From contig NZ_JAGQEK010000003.1 in assembly GCF_024346075.1 (NCBI RefSeq), forward strand, positions 1 to 39,690: a DNA stretch of 39,690 nucleotides. The letters run 5' to 3'. Numbering within the stretch: the first letter of the stretch is position 1; each line of letters opens with the position of its first letter. This document shows, one piece after another, positions 26,897 to 36,441 of the stretch. Source of the DNA: Synechococcus sp. Cruz CV12-2-Slac-r. Its GTDB lineage: Bacteria > Cyanobacteriota > Cyanobacteriia > PCC-6307 > Cyanobiaceae. The notes beneath the pieces were generated by a model. That model made no database searches. It was not told where the DNA came from and worked only from the letters and a program-made list of their open reading frames with translations. A program made the translations under genes and the position numbers.

Positions 26897-27547
26897 TTAA
26901 CCCACCTGCCCCTTGTTCTTCGCCGCAGGTGTGCGTGCGAGGCAGGCAATTCCAAGTAGACCGTGGCCAGCTTGCTCTAGCGCCTCCATTGCAGCCAAGG
27001 CCGTGGCCCCTGTCGTAAGGATGTCGTCTACCAGGAGCAGTGGTTGCAATTTCTCTTTTGCTGGTTCTACGCAGCGAAACACCCCTTGCAAATTGCTTAA
27101 GCGTTGCTTCCGGTTTAGGTGGTGTTGGCCAAGGCAGGCCCTATTTCTGGCTAGTGCTTTCACCAGTTGGTGGCCCCCTTCTTGGGCGATCACTTCAGCC
27201 ATCTGCCAAGGCATTGAGAAGCCCCCCGCTCGTTTTTCTGGTATTGCTGTGATTAGTAGCGGCACGCCCAAATCTGGGATCAACGGCAGCAACATTCTTG
27301 CAAGGGCTTTCACTAGCTGGTGATTGCGTTGTTTTCGCAATTGCAACAACTGTTGCCGTAAGCCCCCTTCATAACTGCCTAGAGCCCACCAGGGCAGCGG
27401 GCATTGCCCGTAGCTGCCTTCCACCTCAAGGGCAAGGCTGCGGCGGCAGCTTATGCAAAGCTTGCGCTCGTTATTGCTTTTTTTGCAACGGGGGCAGCAA
27501 GGATTTATCAGCAGTTGATCAAGCCAAGGGGGCAGCAAAAAAGCCAT
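26897..27547 (-). CDS. comF: ComF-family phosphoribosyltransferase-like protein
   Basis: 216 residues. An N-terminal four-cysteine zinc ribbon (CCPRCKKSNNERKLCISC, residues 17-34) and a C-terminal PRTase domain with the PRPP-loop motif LLLVDDILTTGATALAA (about 169-185) define ComF. The family is needed for DNA uptake during natural transformation; dprA is also in the window. It lies 23 bp downstream of tRNA-Phe on the same strand. Confidence 0.88.
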   Translation of the reverse strand: MAFLLPPWLDQLLINPCCPRCKKSNNERKLCISCRRSLALEVEGSYGQCPLPWWALGSYEGGLRQQLLQLRKQRNHQLVKALARMLLPLIPDLGVPLLITAIPEKRAGGFSMPWQMAEVIAQEGGHQLVKALARNRACLGQHHLNRKQRLSNLQGVFRCVEPAKEKLQPLLLVDDILTTGATALAAMEALEQAGHGLLGIACLARTPAAKNKGQVG

Positions 27548-27584
27548 AGCTTGGAGGCGTTAACACTGATCATTCCCCCTTATT

Positions 27585-27854
27585 TCAGCCTTGTGGCATT
27601 GCCCTTAACATCGCCACCAAGGTGCGATGGGCATCTTCGCTATCGCTGAGGGGATGATCAAAGCCAATTTTGATTTCAGCCCCATCCACTTCTAGAAGCA
27701 TTTGCTCTGTTTCAATCCTCAGCATTCGCGCCGCAACAGGTGCAGCTAATCCGCCGTAATGGCGCGAAAAGGCCAGCACTGCCTCGCCGTGGTCGTTGTT
27801 CATATGTTTACAGATGCGCTCGCTTACAGCGGGGGTGAGGGGATCAGCTGCCAT
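27585..27854 (-). CDS. DUF2470-like protein
   Basis: 89 residues with ERICKHMNNDHGEAVLAFSRHYGG near the start, the pattern (I..HMN.DH.xal..) seen in DUF2470 and the C-terminal domain of heme-utilisation/HugZ-like proteins. The rest (MLRIETEQMLLEV, IGFDHPLSDSEDAHRTLVAML) fits the same domain. The family can bind heme or tetrapyrroles; function of the stand-alone form is not known to me. Spaced 37 bp from comF. Confidence 0.75.
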   Translation of the reverse strand: MAADPLTPAVSERICKHMNNDHGEAVLAFSRHYGGLAAPVAARMLRIETEQMLLEVDGAEIKIGFDHPLSDSEDAHRTLVAMLRAMPQG

Positions 27855-27882
27855 GGCGTGTTTTTAGAGATTGTTTAATCAA

Positions 27883-28011
27883 TTAGCCGGCCCCTGCAAA
27901 GCGCTGCCAAAGCACAAGGCCAAGGCGTACGCCGCTAAAACTCACATAACCGGCGAGCACAACAAACAGTCCGATTGAAAGGATTGTGCTCAGGCGGTTA
28001 TTCATGGCCAT
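27883..28011 (-). CDS. Small single-pass membrane protein
   Basis: 42 residues from ATG 28011: MAMNNRLSTI then one transmembrane helix (LSIGLFVVLAGYVSFSGVRLGLVLW) and a short basic/Gly end. A longer frame to 28155 would overlap the sugar kinase gene and is not believed. It lies 29 bp downstream of the kinase. Small hydrophobic proteins like this occur widely in picocyanobacteria, often with photosynthetic complexes; no function is known for this one. Confidence 0.6.
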   Translation of the reverse strand: MAMNNRLSTILSIGLFVVLAGYVSFSGVRLGLVLWQRFAGAG

Positions 28012-28040
28012 AAAACCGGCTGTTCCTTTTAGTTTGACGC

Positions 28041-29297
28041 CTAGCGGGCAAGTTTGACGCTTTGCAGGGCAAGAAAAGCCATTGCAGTAGCTGCAGACGC
28101 ATTGGGCAGATTTAGCACTGGTATGCCAAGGGCTAGTTGCCTTAAGTTGCGCCACTGGGGGTTGCAGGCTCCACCGCCCACTGTGAGCACCCGCTTTATG
28201 GGGCTTGCCCCCAGTTCTTGCAGTCGCTGCCAGCCCTGGTGCTCCAGTTTGCTGAGCCCCTCCAGCATCCCCTGCAGAAATAAGGCATCACTGATGGGCC
28301 TGGGCTCAAGTATTGGTTGCAGATTCGGGTTTTCGATGGGGAAACGCTCCCCCGGGGCAGGCAACGGCAGGTAATGCAAACCGCTAGGTCTGGTGGGATC
28401 AATCTGCCGGCTTAGTTCTTTGAGTTGTTGATCATTAAAAAATTGCCTCAATACCCCAGCGCCGGCGTTTGATGCACCTCCCACTAACCAGCGGCCATTT
28501 ATGCGGTGATTACTAATTCCAGCCCCATGCAACGCTGTGGAATTGAATTGTTTCAGCACCAAGGTGGTGCCAAGAACGCAAATTCCATCGTTCGTTTTGG
28601 GGTTTGCCGCCAGCACCATTGCATTGGCATCGGTGCTACCGCTCACCACCAGACAGGTTTTTGGTATGCCAAGTGCTGCACTAGCAGCGGCGCTGATAAG
28701 GCCAAGGGTTTGGCCGCTGGCAACAATTTGCGGTAACGCTTCAGCCCAGGGGGCAACCCCAAGCTGCCCAGCCCATTGATTTCTAAGCAGATCCCAACCC
28801 AGGCGCAGATTGTTACCTTCCTCTCCCCAGCGCCAATCCCCCAGCAGCCAGCCCATCAACCAATCGGCTTGATGGCGTAGCAATGGCACAGGTTTACCTA
28901 TTTGCCATTCCAATTGCTGCAGTAATTGCAGAGCTCTAGCAAGGCTGCCACTGGAGCTAGCTGCGGCATTGCTACTAGGCACTAAGGCTTTGATCGCTTC
29001 GCTTTGTTCGCCGCAAGCGCAGCTGTAGGGGAGTGCTGGTGCCAACGGAACCCCCAGCTTGTTGCAAGCCAGCAAAGTGCCAGAAGTGCCATCGATAGCG
29101 ATAGCTGCTATGTGCTGGCGCAACACAGTTGATAGTTGTTTTACTAATTGCGCTACCCCAAGCTGCCAACCATTGGCATCAGAGAAAGGAAGTGGATATG
29201 AACTACTTTTCGTTTCTAATAAGTTCCCTGCGGCATTCACCACCGCCACCCTTAAGCCGCTAGTGCCCAGATCGATACCTAGGCCTAAAAACTCCAC
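28041..29297 (-). CDS. FGGY-family sugar kinase (ribulose/xylulose kinase-like)
   Basis: 418 residues, ASKHA fold. Visible motifs are the phosphate-1 loop LGIDLGTSGLRVAV (6-19), IAIDGTSGTLL (about 67-77), SGSTDANAMVL for ATP binding and the adenosine-site GGGACNPQWRNL near the C terminus. It is shorter than classical xylulokinases (about 490), as are the cyanobacterial D-ribulose kinase-type enzymes, which it probably resembles. The GTG start abuts the metK TGA with no spacer, so the two are coupled. Substrate not proven. Confidence 0.83.
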   Translation of the reverse strand: MEFLGLGIDLGTSGLRVAVVNAAGNLLETKSSSYPLPFSDANGWQLGVAQLVKQLSTVLRQHIAAIAIDGTSGTLLACNKLGVPLAPALPYSCACGEQSEAIKALVPSSNAAASSSGSLARALQLLQQLEWQIGKPVPLLRHQADWLMGWLLGDWRWGEEGNNLRLGWDLLRNQWAGQLGVAPWAEALPQIVASGQTLGLISAAASAALGIPKTCLVVSGSTDANAMVLAANPKTNDGICVLGTTLVLKQFNSTALHGAGISNHRINGRWLVGGASNAGAGVLRQFFNDQQLKELSRQIDPTRPSGLHYLPLPAPGERFPIENPNLQPILEPRPISDALFLQGMLEGLSKLEHQGWQRLQELGASPIKRVLTVGGGACNPQWRNLRQLALGIPVLNLPNASAATAMAFLALQSVKLAR

Positions 29298-30521
29298 TCA
29301 GGGGAGCAAACTGGCGGCGATCGCATCAACATTTTCCCAGGGCAGATCGAGGTCTGTGCGGCCAAAGTGGCCGTAGGCAGCAACGTTTTGATAAAAACGA
29401 CCGCCCCTTTCCTTGGGTAAACCGCGCAGGTTGAAGATTTCAATGATGGCGCCAGGCCTGAGGTCAAATTTTTCTTGCACTAGTTCAGTGAGGGCTTCAT
29501 TGCTAATGCTGCTTGTATTGAAACTTTCCACCAAGATGCTCACTGGTTTTGCTACACCAATTGCATAGCTGAGTTGCACCTCCACCTTGCGGGCAAGGCC
29601 TGCAGCTACAAGAGCTTTTGCTACATAACGGGCCGCATAGGCAGCAGAGCGATCAACTTTTGTGGGATCTTTGCCTGAAAATGCGCCACCACCATGGCGG
29701 GCGTAACCGCCATAGGTATCAACAATAATTTTGCGCCCGGTAAGGCCTGCATCACCTTGGGGGCCGCCTACTACGAATTTTCCGGTGGGATTTACAAGGA
29801 AACGAGTGCTGTTGCGATCTGGCTTTAGAGCTAAATCAGCTGTGGCTGGTTCCACCACATGCTGCCAAAGATCGGCAGAGATCCGTTCCCGCAAACCTTT
29901 GTCGTCGCTGATGCCGTCTATTTCAGCGATGTGTTGCGTAGAGATGAGGATTGTGTCGATCGCCACCGGCTTTTCGTTTTCATACACAACACTCACCTGG
30001 GTTTTGCCATCGGGCAGCAGGTAGTGGAGTGAACCGTTGTGGCGTACCTCTGCTAGGCGTCGCGCTAAGCGATGGGCCAGGCTTATCGGCAACGGCATCA
30101 ATTCAGGTGTTTCATCACAGGCATAACCAAACATGATGCCTTGGTCGCCGGCACCAACTTTGTCTAGGGGATCACCATCGTGATCATCTGCTTCATCTAC
30201 CCCTTGAGCAATATCAGGTGATTGCTGATCAAGGGCCACCAGCACCGCACAACTATGGGCATCAAAGCCACCAGCGCGGGCACCGTTGTAACCAATTTGT
30301 TCAATTACACCGCGAACAAGTCTATTGAAATCAACTATTGCGGTTGTTGTTACTTCACCTGTAATTATGCAAAGCCCAGTATTAACAACAGTTTCACAGG
30401 CAACTCGGCTGGCAGGATCTTGGGCTAATAGTGCATCAAGCACTGCATCGCTCACTTGATCGCAGATTTTGTCTGGATGCCCCTCAGTAACGGATTCTGA
30501 GGTGAATACGTAGCGACCCAT
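29298..30521 (-). CDS. metK: S-adenosylmethionine synthetase
   Basis: 407 residues from ATG 30521 ([22 protein letters not shown]); a TTG two codons upstream is not favoured. Landmarks are [16 protein letters not shown] (hexapeptide GAGDQG) and [23 protein letters not shown], the two PROSITE-type signatures. It makes SAM from methionine and ATP. Identification is secure. Confidence 0.97.
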   Translation of the reverse strand: MGRYVFTSESVTEGHPDKICDQVSDAVLDALLAQDPASRVACETVVNTGLCIITGEVTTTAIVDFNRLVRGVIEQIGYNGARAGGFDAHSCAVLVALDQQSPDIAQGVDEADDHDGDPLDKVGAGDQGIMFGYACDETPELMPLPISLAHRLARRLAEVRHNGSLHYLLPDGKTQVSVVYENEKPVAIDTILISTQHIAEIDGISDDKGLRERISADLWQHVVEPATADLALKPDRNSTRFLVNPTGKFVVGGPQGDAGLTGRKIIVDTYGGYARHGGGAFSGKDPTKVDRSAAYAARYVAKALVAAGLARKVEVQLSYAIGVAKPVSILVESFNTSSISNEALTELVQEKFDLRPGAIIEIFNLRGLPKERGGRFYQNVAAYGHFGRTDLDLPWENVDAIAASLLP

Positions 30522-30549
30522 GGGCAAAAAATTCCTAGCGATAGGCAGG

Positions 30550-31287
30550 CTACAGCGGAGCTAGTTGATCCCAGTGCTGCAGGTAACCATGGCTGCCTGA
30601 AAGCTGAAGCGGCTGCTTCCAACCGCCGTTGTAGGCAAGATTCCAGCCCAAACCAGCAGCAGCAGCCATGTTTAGATCTGCTTGAGCATCACCCACCATG
30701 CCGCAATGTTGAGGCTCAAAACCCAACTCATTGCAGAGAGTTAGGGCTGCCGCCGGGCTTGGCTTTGAGGGATTTCGTTCAGCCCCATAAACAGCTCTGA
30801 AAAATTGGCGCAGCTCGTAATGCTGCAAAAAAGTTTCCAAGCTTGGGCCAAGATCACTACTTAAAATTGCGAGGGTGATCCCCTTTTGCTGCAGGCGCTG
30901 CAGCAGCGCAACTAGGCCAGGTAGAGGTGGGGTGAGTTGGGCTTTGCGATCAGCAAGGGCAAAATCTGCTCGGCTGAAAGCTATTTCAGCCCATTCCTGG
31001 GCAGCGCACCAATCCACCCCGTTCATAGCCAGCACCGTGGCGGTGGAAATCAAATTGCTATGGCGGCTAGCAACTGCGGTGGCACCAGCAGGATTAATGC
31101 CATTTTTGCTCAAGCCATAGGCAGCCAGAAGTGGGGGGAGCAGCTCTGGCTTGGCACTGATGCCAACACAAAAAGAGGCCCTGGCATTTGCCAGAGCCTC
31201 GAGGTAATTCTCACTGCTGCAAAGGGTGCCATCTTTATCAAATAGCACTGCTTTGGTTGAATCAAGCGGCAGTGATTTGTTAATCAA
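30550..31287 (-). CDS. HAD-family hydrolase (phosphoglycolate-phosphatase-like)
   Basis: 245 residues with HAD motif I FDKDGTL at residues 16-22, motif II ILSSD at about 144, Lys in NPSKPSPAA as motif III and motif [16 protein letters not shown]. An alpha-helical cap lies between motifs I and II. The only plausible start is TTG at 31287, because motif I comes so soon after it. The start overlaps the rpsA stop by 8 nt. The substrate cannot be deduced. Confidence 0.83.
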   Translation of the reverse strand: MINKSLPLDSTKAVLFDKDGTLCSSENYLEALANARASFCVGISAKPELLPPLLAAYGLSKNGINPAGATAVASRHSNLISTATVLAMNGVDWCAAQEWAEIAFSRADFALADRKAQLTPPLPGLVALLQRLQQKGITLAILSSDLGPSLETFLQHYELRQFFRAVYGAERNPSKPSPAAALTLCNELGFEPQHCGMVGDAQADLNMAAAAGLGWNLAYNGGWKQPLQLSGSHGYLQHWDQLAPL

Positions 31288-32377
31288 GCTCAGCGGATTC
31301 TAATTCTGCATCTGTATCTGTATCGGTATCGGCATCGGGTTCATCGGCTTGTTCCAGCAGCATCTGTTTGTAACGAGCAGCCATTTCTTCAGCGTTATCA
31401 AACACCTTTTGTGGATCGGTAAGCATATCGCCGGGTTCAGGTTCAAGAGCCTTGGTGGATAGTGAAATGCGACCCCGCTCCGCATCTAGATCAATGATCA
31501 TTACCTTCATTTGATCGTTCACATTCAGCACCGTATGTGGTGTTTCGATGTGTTCGTGGCTGATTTCTGAAATGTGCAAGAGGCCACTAACGCCACCAAT
31601 ATCAATGAAGGCGCCGTAGGGCTTAATTCCCCTTACGGTGCCGATCACCACTTCACCCACCTCGAGGCGATTCATCTTGCGTTCCACAAGGGCGCGGCGA
31701 TGGCTTAATACCAGCCGGTTACGTTCTTCATCCACCTCAAGAAATTTGAGGGGAAGGAAATCTGCAACGAGATCTTCTTTTGGTTTACGGGTGCTGATAT
31801 GGCTGCCTGGGATAAAGCCCCGCAAGCCCTCAACTCTCACCAGAGCGCCACCACGGTTGGTAGCAAAAACTTCGCTATAAATAGTGGCGTCTTCTTTTTG
31901 TAGTTGCCCAACACGCTCCCAAGCCCGTTGATATTCAATGCGGCGAATTGAAAGGGATAACTGACCATCTTCATTCTCATCGGTAAGAATAAAGAATTCG
32001 CGAACCTCCCCAGGTTCAAGCACCTCTTCAAGGGTTTCAACCCTGTTGATAGATACTTCTTGCAGGGGCATAAACGCTGCTGTTTTTGCGCCGATATCAA
32101 TCAGAGCGCCCTTCGGCTCTAGATTAAATACAGTGCCATTTACAACATCGCCGGGTTTGAAGTGATAATCGTATTTACTTAGTAACGCTGTAAATTCTTC
32201 AAGGGTAAAACCCACATCATCGCCACTGCGGCTGGCAACGCGAATGCCATCTTCAGCGCTTGGCACTTCTTCTGGGATGTCATCGGCCAGATCATGGGCC
32301 ATGGCATCAAGGCTTTGCTCTAAATCGAGCATGGAATCAGCAGCCAGCGCTTCAGTGCTTAATGGGGTTGTGGTCAT
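31280..32377 (-). CDS. rpsA: 30S ribosomal protein S1
   Basis: 365 residues with three S1 RNA-binding domains (about 73-140 beginning GDVVNGTVFNLEPKGALIDIG, 155-225, and 240-310 with GEVVIGTVRGIKPYGAFIDIGGVSGLLHISEI), the usual number in cyanobacterial S1. Acidic N- and C-terminal tails flank them; the C-terminal tail has an Asp-Thr repeat. It supports translation of mRNAs lacking Shine-Dalgarno sequences, relevant to genes such as cpeB. Confidence 0.95.
   Translation of the reverse strand: MTTTPLSTEALAADSMLDLEQSLDAMAHDLADDIPEEVPSAEDGIRVASRSGDDVGFTLEEFTALLSKYDYHFKPGDVVNGTVFNLEPKGALIDIGAKTAAFMPLQEVSINRVETLEEVLEPGEVREFFILTDENEDGQLSLSIRRIEYQRAWERVGQLQKEDATIYSEVFATNRGGALVRVEGLRGFIPGSHISTRKPKEDLVADFLPLKFLEVDEERNRLVLSHRRALVERKMNRLEVGEVVIGTVRGIKPYGAFIDIGGVSGLLHISEISHEHIETPHTVLNVNDQMKVMIIDLDAERGRISLSTKALEPEPGDMLTDPQKVFDNAEEMAARYKQMLLEQADEPDADTDTDTDAELESAELD
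31311..31334. repeat. Hexanucleotide tandem repeat in the 3' end of rpsA
   Basis: Four near-identical 6-mers (TCTGTA, TCTGTA, TCGGTA, TCGGCA) encode alternating Asp and Thr in the acidic tail of S1. Copy-number change by slippage would stay in frame. Confidence 0.7.
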
Positions 32378-32461
32378 GGATGGAACAGGCGGCCTGCCTC
32401 AGGCAGGGGGAAGGGAACCGTTTAAAGCTCCGCCCAAGCAAAACGGTAATCTCTAACCCTA

Positions 32462-32947
32462 TCAGCCGATCTCCGCCAATTGACGTTTAACTTGGTTGCG
32501 TTGTTTAAGTTTTTCGAGAGTGCCGATAAAATCTGAAACACTACGAAACTTTCCATACACTGAAGCAAAGCGCACATAAGCCACTTCACTTAGATCACCC
32601 AGCTGATCAAGAACCAAATCGCCTAATTCTTGGCTGTTAATTTCGCGTTGGTTTCGCTGTTGCAACAATATTTCCAGATCATCGATTACCACTTCCAATC
32701 GCCCAGTATCAAGACCTGTTTTTTCGCATGCCCTCACCAAACCGGTTAAAAGTTTGATACGACTAAAAATTTCGCGATTGCCATTGCGTTTAATAACTGT
32801 GATCGGCACAGTTTCCACTCTTTCGTAGGTGGTAAACCGGAATTCACAATTGAGGCATTCGCGCCTGCGCCGCACGGTTTTACCTAAATCTGCTGCCCTT
32901 GATTCGAGCACCCTGCTATCACTGTGTTGGCAGGCGGGGCACTGCAA
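32462..32947 (-). CDS. nrdR: Transcriptional repressor NrdR
   Basis: 161 residues: zinc ribbon [17 protein letters not shown] with C3/C6 and ECLNC (C31/C34), then an ATP-cone domain (about 49-139; [21 protein letters not shown]). NrdR senses ATP/dATP and represses ribonucleotide reductase genes. It is transcribed in the same direction as psbB-psbT but separated from them by a terminator. Confidence 0.95.
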   Translation of the reverse strand: MQCPACQHSDSRVLESRAADLGKTVRRRRECLNCEFRFTTYERVETVPITVIKRNGNREIFSRIKLLTGLVRACEKTGLDTGRLEVVIDDLEILLQQRNQREINSQELGDLVLDQLGDLSEVAYVRFASVYGKFRSVSDFIGTLEKLKQRNQVKRQLAEIG

Positions 32948-33002
32948 AATTAAACAATCAATTAAATAACTCTTTAATTGTAGACATTAATAGCAATATT
33001 GA

Positions 33003-33034
33003 AAAGCCCCCCTTGCAATTGCAAGGGGGGCTTT
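33003..33034 (-). terminator. Perfect palindromic terminator after psbB-psbT
   Basis: A 32-bp perfect palindrome (arms AAAGCCCCCCTTGCAA and its complement) lies 26 bp after the psbT stop. On the minus strand the arm ends in TTTTC, a modest T tract; the plus strand ends CTTTGTC. It would block readthrough into nrdR, and being symmetric it can fold on either strand. Confidence 0.85.
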
Positions 33035-33060
33035 GTCTTGAGCAGGGTTAATTAAAAGCC

Positions 33061-33156
33061 TTACTTGCCAATTTTAGGTGGATCTCGCAGGGCAACTGCA
33101 AAAAACAGAGTGCCGATTGCGAATGCAAGGATCAAAATGTAGGCGAAACTTTCCAT
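33061..33156 (-). CDS. psbT: Photosystem II protein T
   Basis: 31 residues: [20 protein letters not shown] then [11 protein letters not shown], the standard PsbT sequence with one transmembrane helix. It sits at the PSII dimer interface. It is 20 bp downstream of psbB, the usual psbB-psbT pair, and ends before the palindromic terminator. Confidence 0.95.
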   Translation of the reverse strand: MESFAYILILAFAIGTLFFAVALRDPPKIGK

Positions 33157-33176
33157 CGCTAGGGTTCTCCTAAGGG

Positions 33177-34736
33177 TTATTTGACGGGGCTACCTGTTGG
33201 GGGCACATAGCCCTCGGGCAGGCGGCGGGTGGACTTGTCGCCCAGTTTTGCAAATAAACCGAATTCAACTTGTTCGCCGAGATCTGGATCGATGCCGGCA
33301 AACACATCGCGGTAAAGGGTGCGAGCCCCATGCCAGATGTGTCCAAAGAAGAAGAGCAACGCAAAAGTGGCATGTCCGAAGGTGAACCAACCGCGGGGTG
33401 AGCTGCGGAAAGTGCCATCGGATTCATACTTTTCACGATCAAACTCAAAGGCTTCACCCAATTGAGCTTTGCGAGCTAAACGCTTCACGTCGGCTGGGTC
33501 TGTGAAGGTTTTGCCATCCAGTTCACCGCCGTAAACGGTTGCTGTTACTCCAGTTTGCTCGAAGGAATACTTTGCCTCAGCCCTACGGAAGGGGATATCT
33601 GCGCGCACGATGCGGTCTTTATCTTCGAGAACAACTGGGAAGTTTTCAAAGAAGTTTGGCAAGCGCCGCACCTGCAGATCCCTGCCGTCTTTATCGGTGA
33701 AGCTGATGTGACCAATCCATCCGGTAGGAAGCCCATCGCCGTTAACCATTGGCCCAACTCTGAACAAACCTCCCTTGGCGGGGCTGTTGCCCACGTAATC
33801 AAAGAAGGCAAGCTTTTCAGGGATGTTGCCGTAGGCCTCGCTCGGGGTGGCGCCTTGGGCGATGGCACCTTGGGCGCGTTTGGCTATTTCTTGTTTGAAA
33901 TAACCCTGATCCCACTGATAACGGGTGGGGCCGAATAATTCAATCGGAGTGGTGGCACTGCCGTACCACATAGTGCCCGCCACGATAAAGGCGGCAAAGA
34001 AAACAGCTGCAATGGCACTAGCCAGCACTGTTTCGATGTTTCCCATCCGCAGCGCTTTGTAAAGCCGTTCCGGAGGGCGAGTGGTGATGTGGAAGATTCC
34101 AGCGATTATCCCAACGATGCCAGCTGCAATGTGGTGAGCCACAACGCCGCCTGGATTGAAGGGGTTAAAGCCTTCAGGTCCCCAGGAGGGCTGCACTTTT
34201 TCCAGGTGGCCGCTGATGCCATAGGGATCGCTCACCCACATGCCCGGCCCGAAGACCCCGGTGAGATGGAAAGCACCAAAACCGAAACAGGCAAGGCCAG
34301 CAAGTAGCAAATGGATTCCAAAAATCTTGGGCAGATCCAGGGCGGGCTCACCGGTGCGGGGATCCTGCCAAATCTCTAAATCCCAGAAAGTCCAGTGCCA
34401 GATGGCGGCTAGAAACAGCAAGCCACTAAAAACAATGTGGGCGGCAGCCACCCCTTCGAAGCTCCAAAAACCTGGATCAACCCCGGTTTCACCGGTGATG
34501 CTCCAGCCTCCCCAGCTGCCGGTAACGCCTAATCGAGCCATGAAGGGCATAACAAACATGCCCTGCCGCCACATGGGGTTGAGAACGGCATCAGAAGAAT
34601 CAAAGATGGCCAACTCATATAGAGCCATCGAGCCGGCCCAGCCGGCCACCAGGGCGGTGTGCATTAGGTGCACCGCCAAAAGGCGGCCTGGGTCGTTGAT
34701 GACGACCGTGTGCACCCTGTACCAGGGCAATCCCAT
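33177..34736 (-). CDS. psbB: Photosystem II CP47 chlorophyll-binding core antenna protein
   Basis: 519 residues, the expected length. N terminus [20 protein letters not shown], six transmembrane helices with conserved His pairs (for example [49 protein letters not shown]) that hold chlorophylls, and the large lumenal loop between helices five and six (about 255-445). Located in the thylakoid. It is divergent from the ferredoxin gene with about 200 bp between that must hold both promoters. Confidence 0.98.
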   Translation of the reverse strand: MGLPWYRVHTVVINDPGRLLAVHLMHTALVAGWAGSMALYELAIFDSSDAVLNPMWRQGMFVMPFMARLGVTGSWGGWSITGETGVDPGFWSFEGVAAAHIVFSGLLFLAAIWHWTFWDLEIWQDPRTGEPALDLPKIFGIHLLLAGLACFGFGAFHLTGVFGPGMWVSDPYGISGHLEKVQPSWGPEGFNPFNPGGVVAHHIAAGIVGIIAGIFHITTRPPERLYKALRMGNIETVLASAIAAVFFAAFIVAGTMWYGSATTPIELFGPTRYQWDQGYFKQEIAKRAQGAIAQGATPSEAYGNIPEKLAFFDYVGNSPAKGGLFRVGPMVNGDGLPTGWIGHISFTDKDGRDLQVRRLPNFFENFPVVLEDKDRIVRADIPFRRAEAKYSFEQTGVTATVYGGELDGKTFTDPADVKRLARKAQLGEAFEFDREKYESDGTFRSSPRGWFTFGHATFALLFFFGHIWHGARTLYRDVFAGIDPDLGEQVEFGLFAKLGDKSTRRLPEGYVPPTGSPVK

Positions 34737-34938
34737 TTGATTTGGTGGGGGTAAACGAGATCAGAAGCTCCGCATTAACTGCGAAGATTTTGTGATCGTA
34801 AGGGTTTAAATCCAAACCCAGGCTTGCTGTTTCAAAGGGAAACAACTCCTTTGGCCGGCTGAGCTCCCTTTCTTTCAGGATCGCGTCACAAATCGCAATA
34901 AGTATCAGGGCAGAATGCCTTCAGTTGTGGATTAGCGA

Positions 34939-35325
34939 ATGCCGGTGGTGCGTTTTGTGAGGGAAGCCTGCGATGTGGTTTGCCCGGTGGGTACAAACCT
35001 GCGCGAATTGGCTTTAGCGGAGGGCTTACAGCTTTATGGCCTAAAAGGGCAGCTTGGTAATTGCGGCGGTTGCGGCCAATGCAGCACCTGTTTCATCGAG
35101 GTGGTTGCCGAACGCGATGGGGCAGCTCTGAGCGAGCGCACAGCCGTGGAGGATCAGAAATTACGGCGACGTCCGCCCAGCTGGCGCTTGGCCTGCCAAG
35201 TTTTGGTGCTCGATTCAGTAGCTGTTTTAACCAGGCCCCAAGTGGGCAGAGATTCCCTTGCTAAGCAGCTTGAAAAGGCCTGCTTAGAGCCATTGCCAGT
35301 GGCTGAATTGAGCGACGAGCTGTGA
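34939..35325 (+). CDS. [2Fe-2S] ferredoxin
   Basis: 128 residues. The cluster ligands are probably Cys42, Cys48, Cys51 and Cys86 (spacing C-x5-C-x2-C-x34-C) in GNCGGCGQCSTCF and RLACQ, an adrenodoxin/XylR-like spacing rather than the plant-type photosynthetic one; Cys45 is an extra. The C-terminal 30 residues are an added acidic tail. Such a gene next to psbB and psbM is common in picocyanobacteria; electron partners are unknown. Confidence 0.87.
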   Translation: MPVVRFVREACDVVCPVGTNLRELALAEGLQLYGLKGQLGNCGGCGQCSTCFIEVVAERDGAALSERTAVEDQKLRRRPPSWRLACQVLVLDSVAVLTRPQVGRDSLAKQLEKACLEPLPVAELSDEL

Positions 35326-35384
35326 ACTCCAGGTGATAGGGCCGCTCTGGCGGTGATACCCTCCCGGAACACCTTTTGGCGGTT

Positions 35385-35489
35385 ATGCAAACCAACGATC
35401 TCGGCTTTGTGGCCAGTCTTTTATTTGTATTTGTTCCAGCTGTATTTTTGATCGTTCTTTATATCCAAACCAATAGCCGCCAAAATTAA
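35385..35489 (+). CDS. psbM: Photosystem II protein M
   Basis: 34 residues: MQTNDLGFVASLLFVFVPAV followed by FLIVLYIQTNSRQN, the standard PsbM with one transmembrane helix. It lies at the PSII monomer interface. It is 59 bp downstream of the ferredoxin gene, same strand, and 33 bp from the end of the convergent stress protein gene. Confidence 0.95.
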   Translation: MQTNDLGFVASLLFVFVPAVFLIVLYIQTNSRQN

Positions 35490-35522
35490 CCAAACGCATA
35501 GGGGCTTTCGTGGCCCATGGCT

Positions 35523-36368
35523 TCAGGGTTTTTCAGGTTCCCTCACCAGCAGCACAGGAGCTGGTGCATGAACCCGCACGTAGTCGCTTACCGATCCCCC
35601 TAATAGTCTGTCGAGGTCTACCAAGCCTTTTGCCACTAGGGGGCGGCGATCTTGGGAGGCGATAACAACTAGATCTGCTTTTATTTCCAAGGCAGTAGCG
35701 CATAAACCTCTGCCGATATCACCGGTTTTTTGCACAGCATTTAGTTCAACTCCAAAGCTGCGGGCCCGTTGTTTTGCCTGATCTAAAAGGGTATTTACGG
35801 GTTTGGTACCGGCACGGCTTGGGGCTAAATCAGGGCGTCCAATGTGCACCCCAGTGAGGCTGCTGCCGGGGATATCGCGGGCTAATTCACAGGCAAGTTT
35901 GAGGGCGTCGTCGCCAACACCGGTGCCATCAATGCCCACCATTAGCCGGTTGATGTGGCGTATGTAGAGGTCGTCGCGCACCAGAAGCATGGGGCGGGTG
36001 GAAAGCTGGAAAACGTATTGGCTTGAGCTATTGGCAAGGATTGATTGCAAACGGCCAAGGCCGCGGGAACCCATCAGGATCAAATCGGCATCTAGCTCAT
36101 CCGCCACCGTAAGCACTGTTTGCTTGGTGTCGCCTTGGCGCAAAATTGTATTTACTTCGGTGGGTTCTAAACCGAGGCGAGAAACCGCATCAGCGAGTAG
36201 CGAAGCGCCTTTTTGCCAGTAACCATTTAGATCTTCACCGGCTTGATCCGGTACTACATGCAACAGATTGAGGCGCGCTTTTGAAAAGCAGGGGATATCT
36301 CGCAACATGCGAACCATTTCCCCCACATGGCCCTTGCCGGAATCGGCGATCAAGAGATTGCGGAACAT
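35523..36368 (-). CDS. Tandem universal stress protein (UspA family)
   Basis: 281 residues from ATG 36368 (MFRNLLIADSGKGH). Two Usp domains: about 1-137, ending with the ATP-binding-type GSRGLGRLQSILANSSSQYV, and 140-281 with LMVGIDGTGVGDDALKLA and a late IASQDRRP.. / GGSVSDYVRVHAPAPVLLV. The first domain keeps the G-x2-G-x9-G(S/T)-like nucleotide loop better than the second. A TTG three codons upstream is less likely. Divergent from dprA. Confidence 0.88.
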   Translation of the reverse strand: MFRNLLIADSGKGHVGEMVRMLRDIPCFSKARLNLLHVVPDQAGEDLNGYWQKGASLLADAVSRLGLEPTEVNTILRQGDTKQTVLTVADELDADLILMGSRGLGRLQSILANSSSQYVFQLSTRPMLLVRDDLYIRHINRLMVGIDGTGVGDDALKLACELARDIPGSSLTGVHIGRPDLAPSRAGTKPVNTLLDQAKQRARSFGVELNAVQKTGDIGRGLCATALEIKADLVVIASQDRRPLVAKGLVDLDRLLGGSVSDYVRVHAPAPVLLVREPEKP

Positions 36369-36415
36369 GGCAAGCAATAAAGCTGATAAAAGCCTATGGC
36401 CCAGATCGCACCACC

Positions 36416-36424
36416 TGATATGAT
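36416..36424 (+). promoter_or_regulatory. Candidate extended -10 promoter for dprA
   Basis: TGATATGAT matches the extended -10 pattern TGnTATnnT. Transcription from it would begin about 10 nt before the TTG start of dprA, giving a very short leader without a Shine-Dalgarno. No -35 is evident. Prediction only. Confidence 0.35.
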
Positions 36425-36441
36425 AGTACTTATGTATTAAA

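Noticed and set aside
28012-28155. N-terminal extension of the 42-aa membrane protein with several Cys
   Set aside because: Would overlap the 3' end of the FGGY kinase gene; the Met at 28011 lies in the natural gap.
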